From NCBI GenBank assembly GCA_963978895.1, contig OZ022241.1:6199799-6263798 (forward strand): a DNA stretch of 64,000 nt, in the 5' to 3' direction. Below the pieces are notes generated by a model. That model had not been told where the DNA came from and did not search any database. It was given only the letters and a program-made list of their open reading frames with translations. Below are positions 1 to 24,800 of the stretch, piece by piece (positions within the stretch are counted from its first letter, which is position 1; every line of letters starts with the position of its first letter). This stretch comes from Erpobdella octoculata. Its lineage: Eukaryota; Annelida; Clitellata; Hirudinida; Erpobdellidae. Position numbers and translations under genes: made by a program.

Positions 1-204
1 GTCTATCTTGAAAGCAAGAAAATAGCACTGGAAGTTGGGAGAGATTATATAAGTAGATTACAATAGGCAAAACAAAAGTAAATAAAATTATAGCATCACA
101 TTTATACAAATAAATTCCATTATAATAAATAAAATCTATATTTTTTAAAAACATTGAGAATGCTTACTAAGAAATAAATAAAAAAACCATAATAGGTAAC
201 TTGC

Positions 205-540
205 ATATTTAGAAGTAAGACTTGAAGCGCTGATGCAGAAAAACGTCGCACTTGATTCATAAGCCACCGCTTTCGCCTGATTGGTCATTTGAAAAAAAAA
301 CAATTCGGTATTAGTAACCCGAAAATTTCTGAAAACAGAAATCCCTTCTGTTGTAAGCTTTGAAAATAATTTATTATCGAATCTCCAAATCATTAGTTGT
401 ATAATAATGAAACACAAACAAACCAGCATGGTCTTTCCATTGCCAGGTGGTCCAAAGAGAAGAAGACCTCTGGCTGGAGATCTCAGTCCAACAAACAGCT
501 GACAAATTTATTGATGATGTGACAGTGATGATGCACATGG

Positions 541-591
<51 letters not shown>

Positions 592-3500
592 CAGCAACTT
601 CAAAGCTCAGGCAACAGCATTAAAAATGCAATGGTAAACTCATGTTGATAAAAAATAAAAACACTGCTATGACAGCAGGAATGATAGTGATGACACATAA
701 TACAGTGATGATGATGATGGAAATGATGGTGATGGTGATGACTTCTTGAAATTTTAAATAGAATAAAAACTCAACAGACTGGTCACCTCAGGTCTTAAAG
801 CAGGCAGTATGACAATCTCTTGCAGTGCCTGTTTAGCTGTTTCTTGACCAGCTATGCACATGCAGATAAAAAAGAAATATATTAATGTTTTCTATGCTGC
901 TGATATGATTAATAAATTAGATATTCATAATACAGCTTACGATACTACAATAGTTATGATAATGATAAGATTATGGTATATCACCGATGTCTAGGAACTT
1001 GACGTGTGGACCCTGGTCGATGATTTCATTCATGATTATGTTAGCCAGGTTTTTGTCTACGTTTCTACACTGTGACTGCCTTGACTGTCGAGACTGATCA
1101 ACACGGACGAACAATATTAACAAATGAAACTTATTAAATAATTAGTACAAAAATTAATATTTATTGCAAGCAATTAATAACAGTAATAATAATGTAATTG
1201 TAATATTCGGAATTTTATTTAATATAAAATGCAGTATTTATTAAGTCTCAAACTAATACATTTAACATGGACTGATCACATTAAGCATGTTAAATCTAAA
1301 GTTTCTAAGTATATTGGAATTATGTATAGATTACGTCGTTTTATAGACACAAAAACTTGTATTATGTTGTATTATGCATTTGTCTTTCCCTATATTTCTT
1401 ACTGCAATATTGTTTGGGCTTCTAATTACCCTACTCGTCTTCTTTCTTTACACATTTTGCTCAAACGACTCATCCGTATTATTTTTTTTTTACATCCTCT
1501 TTCTTCTTGTAAGTCAAAATTTACTGAAAATAAGCTTTTAAACATTTATCAAGTCAATCTGTTTCAAATTGGTTCTTTTATGTATAAATATTCTAATTCT
1601 ACTCTACCTCAATCCTTTCATGATTTCTTCTTGAAGTCGTCCGATATTCATACCCATTTTTTGCGATCATCTAATCTTTTCCGTCCAGAATTTGCAAACA
1701 CAAGACTAAAAACCTTTTCTATTAAATGTTTAGGTCCGCGTACATATTCAGTCATCCCTATTTCAATACAGTCCTCTGAGTCCTTTTCATTATTTAAATC
1801 TCGTCTTAAATCTCACTTATTAAAATTATAATATATTCTATCATCTCAGATTCGAACGTATATTGTATATTATTAAATGTTAAATTTTGTTATTTTGTTC
1901 ATCTTAGTAATTTATTTCAGTTATTTTACCATTCTAAATTTATTGTATTGTATGTACCTGTATTATTATTATTCGTAAATGTTTCATCTGCACTGGTCAT
2001 CCTCAAGCGAGATTCATCTCTTCGGATGTTCCTTTTGGGCACTACTCATTCATTTTTTGTTGCATGCTTTTATTTCAATTTTTATGTGTTTCTTTAATGT
2101 GTTTTTGTATGCCCAATAAACAATGATAAACAATGATAAACATAAACAAGAAATTATAAAGCATAATTTAGGACTAGTTAAAACAATTTTTGAAATTAAA
2201 TAATGATATGAGTATCATGAGCAATCATCACAATTGATGTATCATAATACAATATAAACATTGTTATTTTCTATTTTATTCTATTATTTTATTAAATTTT
2301 TTCTCACCTCTCTTGTGTTAGCAGCAGAAGTTGTCTGTGTATTGAGCATGGTTTGGGAGTGCTTTCGGCGTTCAGACTGTGGACTGCGCCTGGAATCAAA
2401 AATCAATTTGTAAAGGATAATTAGACTTAAAAGAATTTAAAAAAAAGAAAAGATATTTAAAAAAAAAGAGAAGATATTTGCCAATAAATATCATTGTAAG
2501 AAAACTCAGGCTTGTACAGAGCCATTTCAAGAAAACAACTTAAATATTAAAACTTGTTAACTAGTTAGTTAATGGAGACAAAGATAACACCACCTAGGAG
2601 ATGAATTCGAAGAAGAGTAAGAAGGAGTTGACGAGGATTGGGTCATCTTAGGAGGGAGCGTGTTGTACCTCTGTACAGAGCTTGAATCGCTACGTCTTTC
2701 TTTCTTGATTGAGTGTGCCATAGCTGAACAAAATGCATTGGTATGGCCGTTCATTATCATCAGTGTTGCATTTTTGAGTCAAAGCGTGTGTTTGAATGTA
2801 GATTTAAATATCTATGCAAGGAATCATAGTGAAAAATTAAAACAAATTTTAATTCATCTGTATCTGTGATGTTAACAACAATAAACACTTCATGTAATAA
2901 AAAAATATTTTTAAAAGTAGAAATAATTTCAAAAACTGTTTTCCAACCCAGCACGTCCAGTCGATCGCGTGCCAGCAGCAAATTAGTTTGCATCTTCTCC
3001 TGCAAGTTTTTAGCTTTCTCCCATAGCTCACCTAAATTATTTGAGATTAAAATTATTTACACAATAAAACATTCATGAGCAATATAGGTAAAGGTTCTGC
3101 CTAATTAAATTGATCAAACAACAATAGCAATAAACCTTGTCCAGAAATGTTGATGGATATACCCTTGTTCAATTCTTCGATACCTTTGAGGTATAATTCG
3201 ATTGCTAGGTCTTTGTGCCCTAATGATGATATTAACCTAATTCAATTCATCTTCATTTTAACCATTGTAAAACTGTAAAGGCTCACGACAAATATAAAAG
3301 TACATAAAATGAAATAAGGAGAAAGCATCTTGGTACCTCTGCACTGGTGGGTGATAACGTAAGGGAAAGAGTAATAACAACTTGAGATGCATAATTAAAA
3401 GTAGATTTATAAGAACAGATCATGCATGGAACTGGAAATATCAATGATCTGAATTATTGAAAAGCATAATGATGATTTTAGTCTGGGAAATCCAACTCTA

Positions 3501-4284
3501 AAAATATATACGGATAAATAAAAACAAGTTAGTCATATTGATATTTGGCATAATTTTATCTCTTCGTAAAAATAATTGCAGTCAGTTAAAAACTTTATTA
3601 CTACAAATATACATCAATCAATTGATATAATACCATGTTTCACTGAGGTGGTATAACAACTAACTAAATTAAAAAAAACATCATTCATTCCACAAAAACA
3701 ATAAACTTACTTCTGTCTTCGTTGTCAAGTTTCAAAGCCCTTGAAATGTATTCAAAAGCCTTTCTGTGGTGGTGTTTTTGTCGCGATATCACCGGCTCGA
3801 GGGGTGGAAATTGAAATGAAACTGGACTGTTGAGCCTCGGCGATTCCCTCGATACACTGACATCTCTTGTTCGCCGACTGGTGGCATAATCGCTAGAATA
3901 TTGAGCACAGCTAAGCCTTAATGGCGTCTGACAATCAGCTTGAACGGCTGCTTCGGCTATCGAAGAGGAGTCCGCCTGAACTTCTTGAGTGATGCATCGG
4001 TGCCGTGTAGGCCATCTCTGAACCGTGAAACTACACAGAGTGGACAGTATCAGCCAGATGTAGAAAGCTAACAATCGTATGAGATTAAAAGTGATGATGA
4101 CGGGTTGCGAGAACACGTGAAAGTTGGACCTGTGGAAGGAAGAACTGCCACGGAAGGAAGAATCGGAAGGCTCGTCCTCCTCCTCTTTGTCGTTAGAATT
4201 AGAAGAAGAACCAGCAGCGTTTGAAGCCGCCCTGGTGCCGGAAGTTCCTGTCGTCTGCTTTTTCTTGCCGTAGACGCGGCCCAT
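205..4284 (-). CDS. SPAST: Spastin, microtubule-severing AAA ATPase (partial, C-terminus off window)
   Basis: Spastin is a hexameric AAA ATPase that severs microtubules and acts at ER, endosomal and midbody membranes. Nine exons are visible: 4284-3711, 3219-3136, 3031-2948, 2723-2594, 2389-2308, 1093-985, 851-787, 498-424 and 276-205. All phases close, giving 425 codons. Residues 56-86 form the hydrophobic membrane hairpin ([18 protein letters not shown]). The MIT domain runs from about 170 to 247 ([33 protein letters not shown]). A basic Ser-rich linker follows, then [14 protein letters not shown] and the AAA entry [14 protein letters not shown]. Walker A (GPPGNGKT) is at residues 392-399, followed by [16 protein letters not shown]. 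Walker B and the C-terminus lie beyond position 1. The start is the first ATG, which retains the hairpin as in the long human isoform. The last exon would use a GC donor. A LINE fragment sits in the intron between exons 5 and 6. Confidence 0.93.
536..760. repeat. (GAT)n microsatellite in spastin intron
   Basis: A run of about 17 GAT/ATG triplets spans 536-590. A decayed GATGAT/GGTGAT continuation lies at 700-745, within the intron between the Walker A exon and the preceding exon. Confidence 0.9.
1200..2155 (+). pseudogene. LINE (CR1/Jockey-like) 3' end: reverse transcriptase C-terminus and tail
   Basis: An open frame at 1229-1831 (200 codons) matches the region C-terminal to the catalytic site of non-LTR reverse transcriptases. 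It carries the blocks [20 protein letters not shown] and [19 protein letters not shown], then a typical C-terminal tail ending in [12 protein letters not shown]. The RT core and the endonuclease are absent, so the copy is 5'-truncated. The 3' untranslated part ends near 2150 in a short repeat of AATGATAAAC units, which resembles LINE tails. It is inserted antisense inside a spastin intron and cannot encode a functional enzyme on its own. Confidence 0.75.
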
Positions 4285-4769
4285 GTTTTGTTTAGTGTTA
4301 TTTATGAAAGATCTTTTTAATGCAGATTAACACATGCTTGTTAAATTCCATTAGACATTGATTTGTGTGCTGCGATGAATTTTTTTTATTTCTTAAGAAT
4401 TCTCATTGCTTAAAACAAAGAGTTTGTTTACAAAAGCCGGTCACCCGTCAATGCATCTTGTGCTCGACTAACGTAACAAATTTTCCAGCATTCAGAAAAT
4501 GCAAATGCTTGCTATTGGTAGCAAGATGCATGCCTGCTGCAGAGCCGTAGCGGCGTGAATAAGCCATGCCTCCAAAGCCATGGGAATGGTCTCTATAGGA
4601 TTGGTCGACGTCTACGATGTCTCCATGTCCAACGAAGCCATCGTTTATCTTACCTAAACGTAACAACTTTTCTCCCGTCCTAATCCTAAGGAAACAAGAA
4701 TAATTGCCGCATTTAAACCAAAACAAGATGTAAGCAATTCTTAGGAACAAGGAACACAATGGGTTCATT
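4285..4769. promoter_or_regulatory. Spacer: ENGase 3'UTR plus spastin 5' region
   Basis: Only 485 bases separate the ENGase stop from the spastin start, and both genes are on the minus strand. A minus-strand AATAAA (plus-strand TTTATT at 4385-4390) is a candidate ENGase polyadenylation signal. The spastin promoter must therefore lie here or overlap the ENGase transcript. No TATA box stands out. A 106-codon open frame at 4448-4768 has no recognisable homology. Confidence 0.45.
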
Positions 4770-7700
4770 TTATATGGAAAAATTTATTACATTTATTTTC
4801 AATTTTTGGTTTTTTAGTAACTGAAGAACATGCAAATTATCTAATACTATAGCAGTCGCAGGAGTCGCACCAACAAATACTGATTCTAAGTTAGAAAAAT
4901 TTCCTATAAAAACATGAAAAATGTTATCATCGCTTTTTAAAGTTACAGCTGTCTCCCACACCAAAAGCACTCTATTTTTCATTGTTCTTGCAACTAATCT
5001 GTCATCACTTAATAAATAATTTGGCACTTGACGTTCGTTGTCGCCATCTTTTGAGTCAGTTTCAAAACCACCATAACAAATATCTTGAAACTGCTGCAGA
5101 TTCTTAAGTTCACTGCAATCTTTCTCTGTTTCATCAAGCAGAATAAGCTTAAAGGAGCTGTAGATTGTTGTCGCTTGAGAACATATTTCTGTAATTAGTT
5201 GCCCATCTACAAAGTTTAGTATAACGTCACAGCTGTTGGCTTTCTCATCGAAAGTAGGGTCTTTGAACACTTTATCACAGAGTCTAATCTGGAAGTAAAC
5301 AAATATAGTTATTTATAATACAACAGCTTTTCATAAAATGCAAATCAAAAACTAGCTAATATGCCATAACAAATTTTAAAAAATCAAAAAATCAACATGA
5401 CTGAAAGAATTTTATTATGCCAAATAAAAAAATATAAAAATCACTTCTAAATATCCGAGGTACAAATCATAATTGGCACTTTTATCTAAATATACAGGCT
5501 CAGCAAAAACATAAACTCCTTTCAGCTTTCTTGAGCAAACATCATTGAAGTCGACAGAGCTGAAACAAAAAGATAAATAAATAAATAATTAGATAGAATT
5601 TTGTAAGTCTTTAGATTTTAATTAATGAAAAACAATTCAATGAACAAAATTATTTTTAAATATCAAAACGATTCTCAAAGTGGGCGATACCACTGCAACG
5701 ATCTAGGGTGCCATGATTTCTAGGTCGTTTGGAGGTCGTTGAAAAGTTTTGAAAAAAAAAACTTACGATTAACTTCCACACACCCACCAGTTACTTTGGG
5801 AGGAAAAACTGTATAATGATTGAGACAAAATTTAGATTTAGTACCTATAACTATGCCTCTAGTGATCAGCTATTTTGCTAGGAAAGGCTGTATAAGGCTG
5901 AAGAAAAAATTTGGAAAAAGAACTTATGACTACCCCCTCTATTATGGGAGAAAAAAAGTGTATAAGGTTTTGGAGAAATTTATATGCACATATCTTTTCG
6001 TTTTTTCACTTAAATAATTTAGATGTCCAGAAAGCTGAAAAGGGGCAGTAGACCAAATAAGTTTCAGAACCACTGATCTAAAATGCAGAAAAAAATTAAA
6101 AACCTCAACTTCCAAGAGGTTTCTTCAACAGACAGCTGACTTATCTCAACATCATTGAAAGACTTGATAGGATTTACTTCCAACACATCACATCCATTCA
6201 GAGACAAACAACAAGATTCCATTGATTTTAATTTTCCCCTCATCATGTCCGTGATTTCTTTCTCCATGGAAAAACTGTTAGAGTCGTTTTTTAATGAATC
6301 TAGATCTTTAATATCTGAGTCTAGAGAAGCATCCATGTGGAGTATTAAAACCATTCTCAATGCAGATGAAACTTTAAATGAACAGCTTACATTCAGAAAA
6401 ACGTCTTTCCGGTTGTCAAATTCGACATCCGTGTTGAACAACCTATGGCAAAACAAAAGTTAATATCAAACGGCATGTTTTCAAAATAAAAAACTTTTCC
6501 AATTGAACTCTTTCTGAATCTCTTCTATTCAAAAGGCAATTAACGTTAAAGTCTACCAGCAAAGCACTCTAACAAAGTTTGTTAACAGACATACCATAAA
6601 TTAAGCCTTTATACATTAATAGTTATAACGCATGACAAAACTAAATCAGGCATTATCCAAAAAAACACAATTTAAAAAAATGTAATGTGAAATTATTATC
6701 TATCATCACCTACTTGAATGTAGCTGGTTGACATAAACCTTCACCTTCTTTAACTAGAGATATACGTAAGCATGAACCTCCCATGTACGAAGTTTTGGTG
6801 CAACAATTGAAACTAGAATTATATACAGGTTGAAGAGACTGCAATCCCATGTTGTACCATGGTGTGTTGCTTAATTTCTAAAAGTTAATAAATTAGTTGA
6901 ATTAATTCTAAATAAGATGATATCTGTAAAAATATATAAACCATGAAACATTGCACTATGTAAACACATGTCCTGTAATGATACCTGAAGTGTATATATA
7001 ATACATGACATGTAATGATAATATATGTATATATTGTATATACATGTCATGCAATGATACTAAAGAGAAAAGATAATGATTCTAATCAGATTATAGTGGT
7101 GTTATACCGAAATGAATCGATTTCAAGACCACTACGATACGATATGTATAAATTGTATTTACAGGTCATGTTATCTTACTTGATATATACAGTATACATA
7201 TATCATTTAAAGTTGCCTGATGCATAAAAATGACATCTAATAATATACAATACAATAGACATTTATTGAGTGCTTCCCTGATAGCAAGTAGCAACCGGGA
7301 AGTGAACCAGGGCTTAGAAACGTTCCTTTATGTGAGTTAGTGTTAGCAATGTGGGTTAATCAGTCTACTTATGACCACCATAACATGGTTTTGGAGTTTA
7401 ATACACATCTTTTCATCCTAGCATCCTGAACATTACATAATTTGTACTACCTGATTTTTATAGAAATAAGCTTCGCCAAAACCCTGACAAAATGTAGTTA
7501 CAAGAGGCAGACAATTTAATTTTCTATCTGAGGAGAAACGGTTGAGTTTCGACCAAAATCTGACAAACAAGAAAAAATCAAACATTTTAAATTAAATATA
7601 ACTATAAGATCCCATTATGTACATAACTCTATTAAATGTAATTACTGCATAATTAATTAAAAAGTGAAATAGAATTTGTTTAACCTATTTTGCATTTCTA

Positions 7701-10210
7701 ACAGGCATAAATATAAATTGTCAAATAAAAAAAATCAGACCTCAACTCGTTTTCAAAAAAATTTTCTTTACCAAGAACCTCGTGAGTCCATCCCTGGGCG
7801 AACAAAGCAGACGACATCTTTCTTTCTATTGCCATGTTCATACACTGTTCGTTTTACAGACATAAAAAAATTAAAGTGGATTAGAAAATTTTAAAAACAA
7901 ATAATTTGAAGGATATTATTTAAATAAAATAACTCTTAAAAAATAAAACTATAAGATATTTATTAATTTATCTATTGTTTCAAATCAATAATTGATTACA
8001 ACTAGAAACAGTTACTCATCAAAATAAACACTTGCCTGCAAAACATCGCACCCGTCTTTTCGCTGCCTGGACGAAACGTCAGGCGCCACCATCTTGCTGG
8101 TGTCGTACGTGAAGTCATCGAATGCGAGATGATGACATTCGGTGCCGAAAACGTCAATCCCCACAAATATTCTTTTCTCCTCTCCTTTCTGCTTTACGAG
8201 CTTTGATATCGAGTTGTCCAACTGTTCAGTCGTCCATGCGTAGTTTAAAAAAATGCCATCACATTGGTGGAAGAATTCGCTGAAACGTGTTTTCGATATT
8301 ATTTAATTTGATTTTATCTAATGATAATAATAACAAATAAAAAATTAATTATTAATTATCATTTTTTTAAATGAAATAAATTAATAGAAGCACATCAACC
8401 AACAAATTCTTGTCGTTAAGTTCATTCTGCCACAACAGTTTTCCCTCCACTGTAACACTGTCATACCACAAGACCATTGCATCTTTGTCTTCCTCATGCT
8501 GTTTCTCCGTCAAATATCGAACAAACTCCAAGATAGCAGTAACTTCAGCAGTCTGGTAAGAAAAAACATCAACAATGTCTAGTAGATCAAACCAATATTT
8601 TATATAAAAAAAGAATGCAAATAACAGCATAAAACTTTAAAATGTTGATTCAAAGTTTAGAGCACTAACAAATCATATCTACTGGCTATTCAGTTCGAAA
8701 TCATTAAGACTACTGCATTCGAATTAATAAAATATCTCTGTCCGTGCTTACATCGAGAATATTTTCGATGTTGATAAGCCAACCGTCAAATCCAAAAAAA
8801 ATTGACAATTCAACAAGTTTACGAGCAAACATCTGCCATGTTTGCTCGTTTTTAAGAAATTGAGAACATAAGTGGTGACCTTGATCCCACTCTGTAATGA
8901 GAGTACCTGCATATATAATAATTGAAAAGTTTATTTTTTTTAAAAAACATTTGGGCATGTACACAAATCCAATAAAATTCAAGTAAAGATAAAAAATAAT
9001 TTTTTTATTTAAAAATGCTTTTATTTGCCTCTTTATCTGAGTCAACGAACTAAAATTTTTGAATCTTAAACAACCATTACGCTCAATCTTGTTAATTATT
9101 TTGGACCTCTGGCGACTTATACATAAACAACCTATTACAGTCGCTAGATGGCAGGAATTAATTTGATTTGATTAATTTTAATTGATTTAAGGCCTAATTC
9201 ATGTCGGAAACATTAAATTCATGTATTGTCATCCAGAATAAAGCTTTCCTGAAAGTTTTAGAGCTCTAGGTAGTTGAAAGGTAGGTGAATTTTTGTTTCT
9301 AAAATTTGATCACCACAGACAAACAAACAGAGAGACGAGTGAAGTAAAATAAAAGCATTTAAATAAAAGCATTTAAAAAACCATTTTACAAATAAAAAAT
9401 ATTAATTTTAAACCTACAATGATTTGATTATTACCTCCAATGTTTATTACTGTTCAATATTCACTTTTAATCAAAAAAGACCAATGTGCAAACATAAAAT
9501 TTTTTTAAAAATTAATTAGAAACAACAAGGCTTAGCCCAATCATTATCATCAATTATTTTAAAATAATAATTTGTCTTCACCGATACTAAATTGGGGTTG
9601 GGTCAATTTTAAAATCAAATCAAAGCTCCTAGGAAAAACTTAACATGATTATAAACAGAAGATCAAATCAATCACCAAGAACTTTGACACCATTCTTGTG
9701 CCCTGCTTTGATCCATCCAGTTGGAGGAATGGTGATGAAACAATGGCTGAAATAAACAAATATATCAATCTGCCACCAATGCCAGAATCTGTAACTGTCG
9801 GCCTCCGGACTACCCAGCGACCACTTGTCAGACAAGAAGCCACCTTTCATATCATGGCATATCAAAGTTTGAGAACTAGAATTACTATCAAATTTCTTTT
9901 TCCAATGATTCTTTGAAAAAAATATTTGTACCAATATTAGAAAATAAATGGATTAATCTAATGCAATTAATTCAAAAATCTTATAAAAACAAACTGATGA
10001 AGTTTTTCTTAAAAAATCAGTAATGGCTGGCTTCCAATTCATGACACTTTCAAAATCAAAAAACGGTCTTGATTCTAATGCCTCCATTATTGACGCAGAA
10101 GTTAGCAGCACTGTTGGATCACCAGGCGACTCAAAAAACAAATCTTGTGCCTTTTTGTTCAGAACTTTTTTATTTTCAACAGTATCAAAATTATTTTTAC
10201 AGCATATTTT
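4770..10210 (-). CDS. ENGASE: Cytosolic endo-beta-N-acetylglucosaminidase, GH85 (first exon not found)
   Basis: ENGase cleaves the chitobiose core of free N-glycans in the cytosol during glycoprotein turnover. Eleven exons have closing phases: 10210-9995, 9910-9676, 8906-8752, 8552-8404, 8279-8016, 7821-7741, 7559-7451, 6877-6714, 6442-6110, 5559-5445 and 5288-4770. Together they give 779 residues plus an unseen start exon; the human protein is about 743. The GH85 blocks appear in order: LICHDMKGGF, DIFVYFSHCFITIPPTGW, TLITEWDQGH, GFDGWLINIEN (holding the Asn-x-Glu catalytic pair), MVLWYDSVTVEGKLLWQNEL, QCDGIFLNYAW, RIFVGIDVFG and SSALFAQGWTHE. C-terminal beta-sandwich exons follow. The exon at 8279-8016 may instead end at a GC donor (CAG|gcaagt). 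The gene is divergent from MOSPD2. Confidence 0.92.
5690..6060. repeat. Decayed repeat in ENGase intron
   Basis: This intronic stretch resembles a family also seen near 10420, 49030 and 60600, with the pattern 'acgactaccccc..gtcatcagctttttt..aaagtgtataaggtttt'. It has no coding potential and no clear termini. Confidence 0.4.
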
Positions 10211-10299
10211 CTATAAACAAATTTCAAACCATGAACGTATTTTAGGAAGCAGGGAGGTGGTTGCCTTTTCTGAATTTGAAATAGGGCCCCCATAGATTT

Positions 10300-10560
10300 A
10301 GATTCTAAATTTTAGAATAATTTAGATTCTTAGATTAACGTAACGTTGAGAGGTTGGCGTGGGACCCTCATGATGACGTTGAAGTAGGTCCCACTGGACG
10401 TGAAAACTATAAAAATAGCTACGAATACCCCCGGTCCTCAGCTTTTTTGGATATCCTTGGAAAAAATTGTTAAAAATTAGCTACCCCCATCAGCTTTTTC
10501 TCAGGAATAAGTATAGAATTTTGTGTAAAATTTTTGTAAAATGTTGAGTCTTTGGTGAGA
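10300..10560. repeat. Copy of the 'ctaccccc-ggtcatcagctttttt' repeat family
   Basis: The motifs 'aatacccccggtcctcagcttttttgg' (split here by wording) and 'ctacccccatcagctttttctc' recur within 100 bases. Related strings occur near 5800, 47470, 49040 and 60600. A 69-codon minus-strand frame across it (10470-10679) has no recognisable homologue and is not called as a gene. Confidence 0.45.
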
Positions 10561-10959
10561 ATAAAGGCAATTTTCCTCTGCCCCTTACAAATGACGCCAC
10601 TGGTATCATCCATTTCACACCTCTTGCAAATATCTCTGAATGAATTAATCTCCAGGTAAACAATAACCTCGACCAACACAACAAAAAGTGGATCTTGACT
10701 TTTAATAAATTGGTCTTTTATCTCAATTTAAACAAAAATTGAAAATATTACAAAACTAAATATTTAAATATTTTTAATATAAAACTTTTTTAATTAAAAC
10801 ACTTATAAGTTTGTACCAAAATGGTTCCTTTTAGATTGGCATCATGTTTAACTTGTGATGCGTATGGGTAACAGAAATCAAGATTTCTGATATAAAATTT
10901 GAGGAATTATAATGAAAGCATCTAAAAAAGAAATTGTGATATGCACAACTGTGGCAAAC

Positions 10960-11130
10960 TTTAAAGAAAATGTACAAAAGCAGCAAAGCAAGCTAACCGA
11001 GTAGATAGGAATGGTTAGAAGAACAATGATATTCCAGAAAAGGAAAAACTATTGAGGCTTTACACAACTTTGATAAGAGCACACCTGGAACTATGAATTC
11101 AATTTTGTGCACAAACAGCCACTTGGAGGC
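10960..11130 (+). pseudogene. LINE reverse-transcriptase fragment (CR1/L2-like), decayed
   Basis: The translation contains ANRVDRNG followed by an interruption, then EKEKLLRLYTTLIRAHLEL and IQFCAQT. This matches the conserved non-LTR block of the type 'ANRVLGMI..LL.LYK.LVRPHLEYCIQ'. It carries an in-frame stop and substitutions, so it is a relic. It lies in the 1.5-kb divergent promoter region between ENGase and MOSPD2. Confidence 0.6.
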
Positions 11131-11155
11131 CTCGAGATGAGTTGTTAATGGTTAA

Positions 11156-11408
11156 CAGGTAGGGCATGTGTTTTTTATTAACCAGGTTATTAACCACATT
11201 CACCAAAGCAATTTATAATTCGACAAATTTTTCCGTGACGCCTTTTCTTATTAGACTGATGAACGCTCTGGCTTAAACCACACTCACCACAGTTTATCGA
11301 GAAGGGATTTATCAGGTGAATAAAAACGCGTAACAAATGAATGTAAAGAATTAAAAAATGCTTTGGTGAATGGGGTGATACCTGGTGAAAAAAACACGCC
11401 CGTACTCA
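11156..11408. mobile_element. MITE-like element with long imperfect terminal inverted repeats
   Basis: The left end (GTAGGGCATGTGTTTTTTA, then AACCAGG and ATTCACCAAAGCA) is mirrored at the right end, which ends CACGCCCGTAC. The complementary blocks TGCTTTGGTGAAT and CCTGGT occur in the right order. The arms are about 50 bases with mismatches, the total length is about 250 bases, and nothing in it is coding. I could not assign a target-site duplication. Confidence 0.6.
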
Positions 11409-11710
11409 CCTGCACTGGTTACTGCCTGCAGATAGACTCTGAAAGTTAACTAAAATACTTAATTAAATATTATAAAACTATTTTATAGTATATGAATAAA
11501 TTACTATGTTTTTGTATGATCAAGTATTTAATAAATTTATTTAAATCTATGTTGAGCTGTAGAGTATCATTATCTCAGCTGGCTGAAGTAAATAAATAAG
11601 AAAAGAAACAATGAAATGAGTACGCGACGAGAAACACCTGTTGGTTGAATTAAATTATTAACTTTGTAGTCTGTGAACTGGTTTACATCGCCTTGAAAGA
11701 TTTTATAATT

Positions 11711-21145
<9,435 letters not shown>

Positions 21146-21359
21146 ATTACTAGAAAAAAACTGCAAAGGAATGACAAAATATTTTTACTAAACAGCTTTT
21201 TTAAACATGTTTTGTACCCCACATACTAATAAATGCATATTACACCGTCTTTTTTAGTTGTTTTACTCAATTTATATATATAGTTTCTCTAATTGAACCA
21301 ATTATATTAGAACTAACAAAAACCATTTAAGATTTATCTATCCTAACAAATGGTGTTTC

Positions 21360-21551
21360 AGATAAGTGTTTGTCCTCATAGATGCATCACAAGTCTGGAG
21401 TCCACTACCCTCGGCTGTTAAACTTAATAATGTAAGCCATGCTCTGGAGTTGTGCAACTTCCTTAATAATTATAATACACAACTTTCATTCATGACCTAT
21501 TTATATACTGTATGCTCAAGGAAAAGTCTCAGATCACAAACTAGCGATTAG
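21360..21551 (+). pseudogene. LINE C-terminal fragment between MOSPD2 and polyubiquitin
   Basis: The frame at 21366-21551 contains ASQVWSPLPSAVKLNNVSHA. This resembles the 'A..VWNSLP..VK....' block near the C-terminus of non-LTR reverse transcriptases. It is short and isolated and lies in the roughly 600-base gap between two convergent genes. Confidence 0.45.
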
Positions 21552-21830
21552 AGACACAAATGGAAAGCACACAGCCTGAGACAACGGACGACCAAGACTT
21601 GACCCGACACGACATCAAACCTTTTACTTAACATCACTAACACCAACTAAAATTAAGATTATAGAAACATTCACAGTAGAAAAACAGTAGTTTTTATTTG
21701 AAAATAATTATTAGCAGATGTAGTTTTGCTATAAAATCACATTGAAAAACTATTGTCTGAAAAATAATAGAAAAGGATTGAAACAAAGAAATCAGAAAGC
21801 AGAAGTTTTTGCAAAAATATAAGTGTTCTT

Positions 21831-24623
<2,793 letters not shown>

Positions 24624-24699
24624 CTTCGTTGTCAAAAAAATTCTCGTAGCGAAAGAAATCTTCTCTAAACACAAGCTTGGAACTGGTACAGCGCAATTA

Positions 24700-24800
24700 T
24701 GTCCACCTCAGCGCAACAAGGAAGCTTTTATATTCTTTACTCACGTGACCCTTACGTCATGTACTTTTTCTAGAAAACAAAGACTTCTCGAATGTGATTC
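24700..24800 (-). promoter_or_regulatory. Polyubiquitin promoter: TATA box, two heat-shock-type elements, CRE and E-box
   Basis: On the minus strand, TATAAAAG lies at 24732-24725, roughly 25-30 bases upstream of the inferred 5'UTR exon. Upstream of it are the palindrome TCACGTGA (24741-24748), a CRE-like TTACGTCA (24752-24759), and two perfect heat-shock half-site pairs, TTCTAGAA (24768-24775) and TTCTCGAA (24785-24792). This matches known stress induction of polyubiquitin genes. The transcription start itself is inferred. Confidence 0.7.

Noticed and set aside
4448..4768. 106-codon minus-strand frame between ENGase and spastin
   Set aside because: It lies in the expected ENGase 3'UTR, has no homologue I recognise, and shows no splice or start context support.
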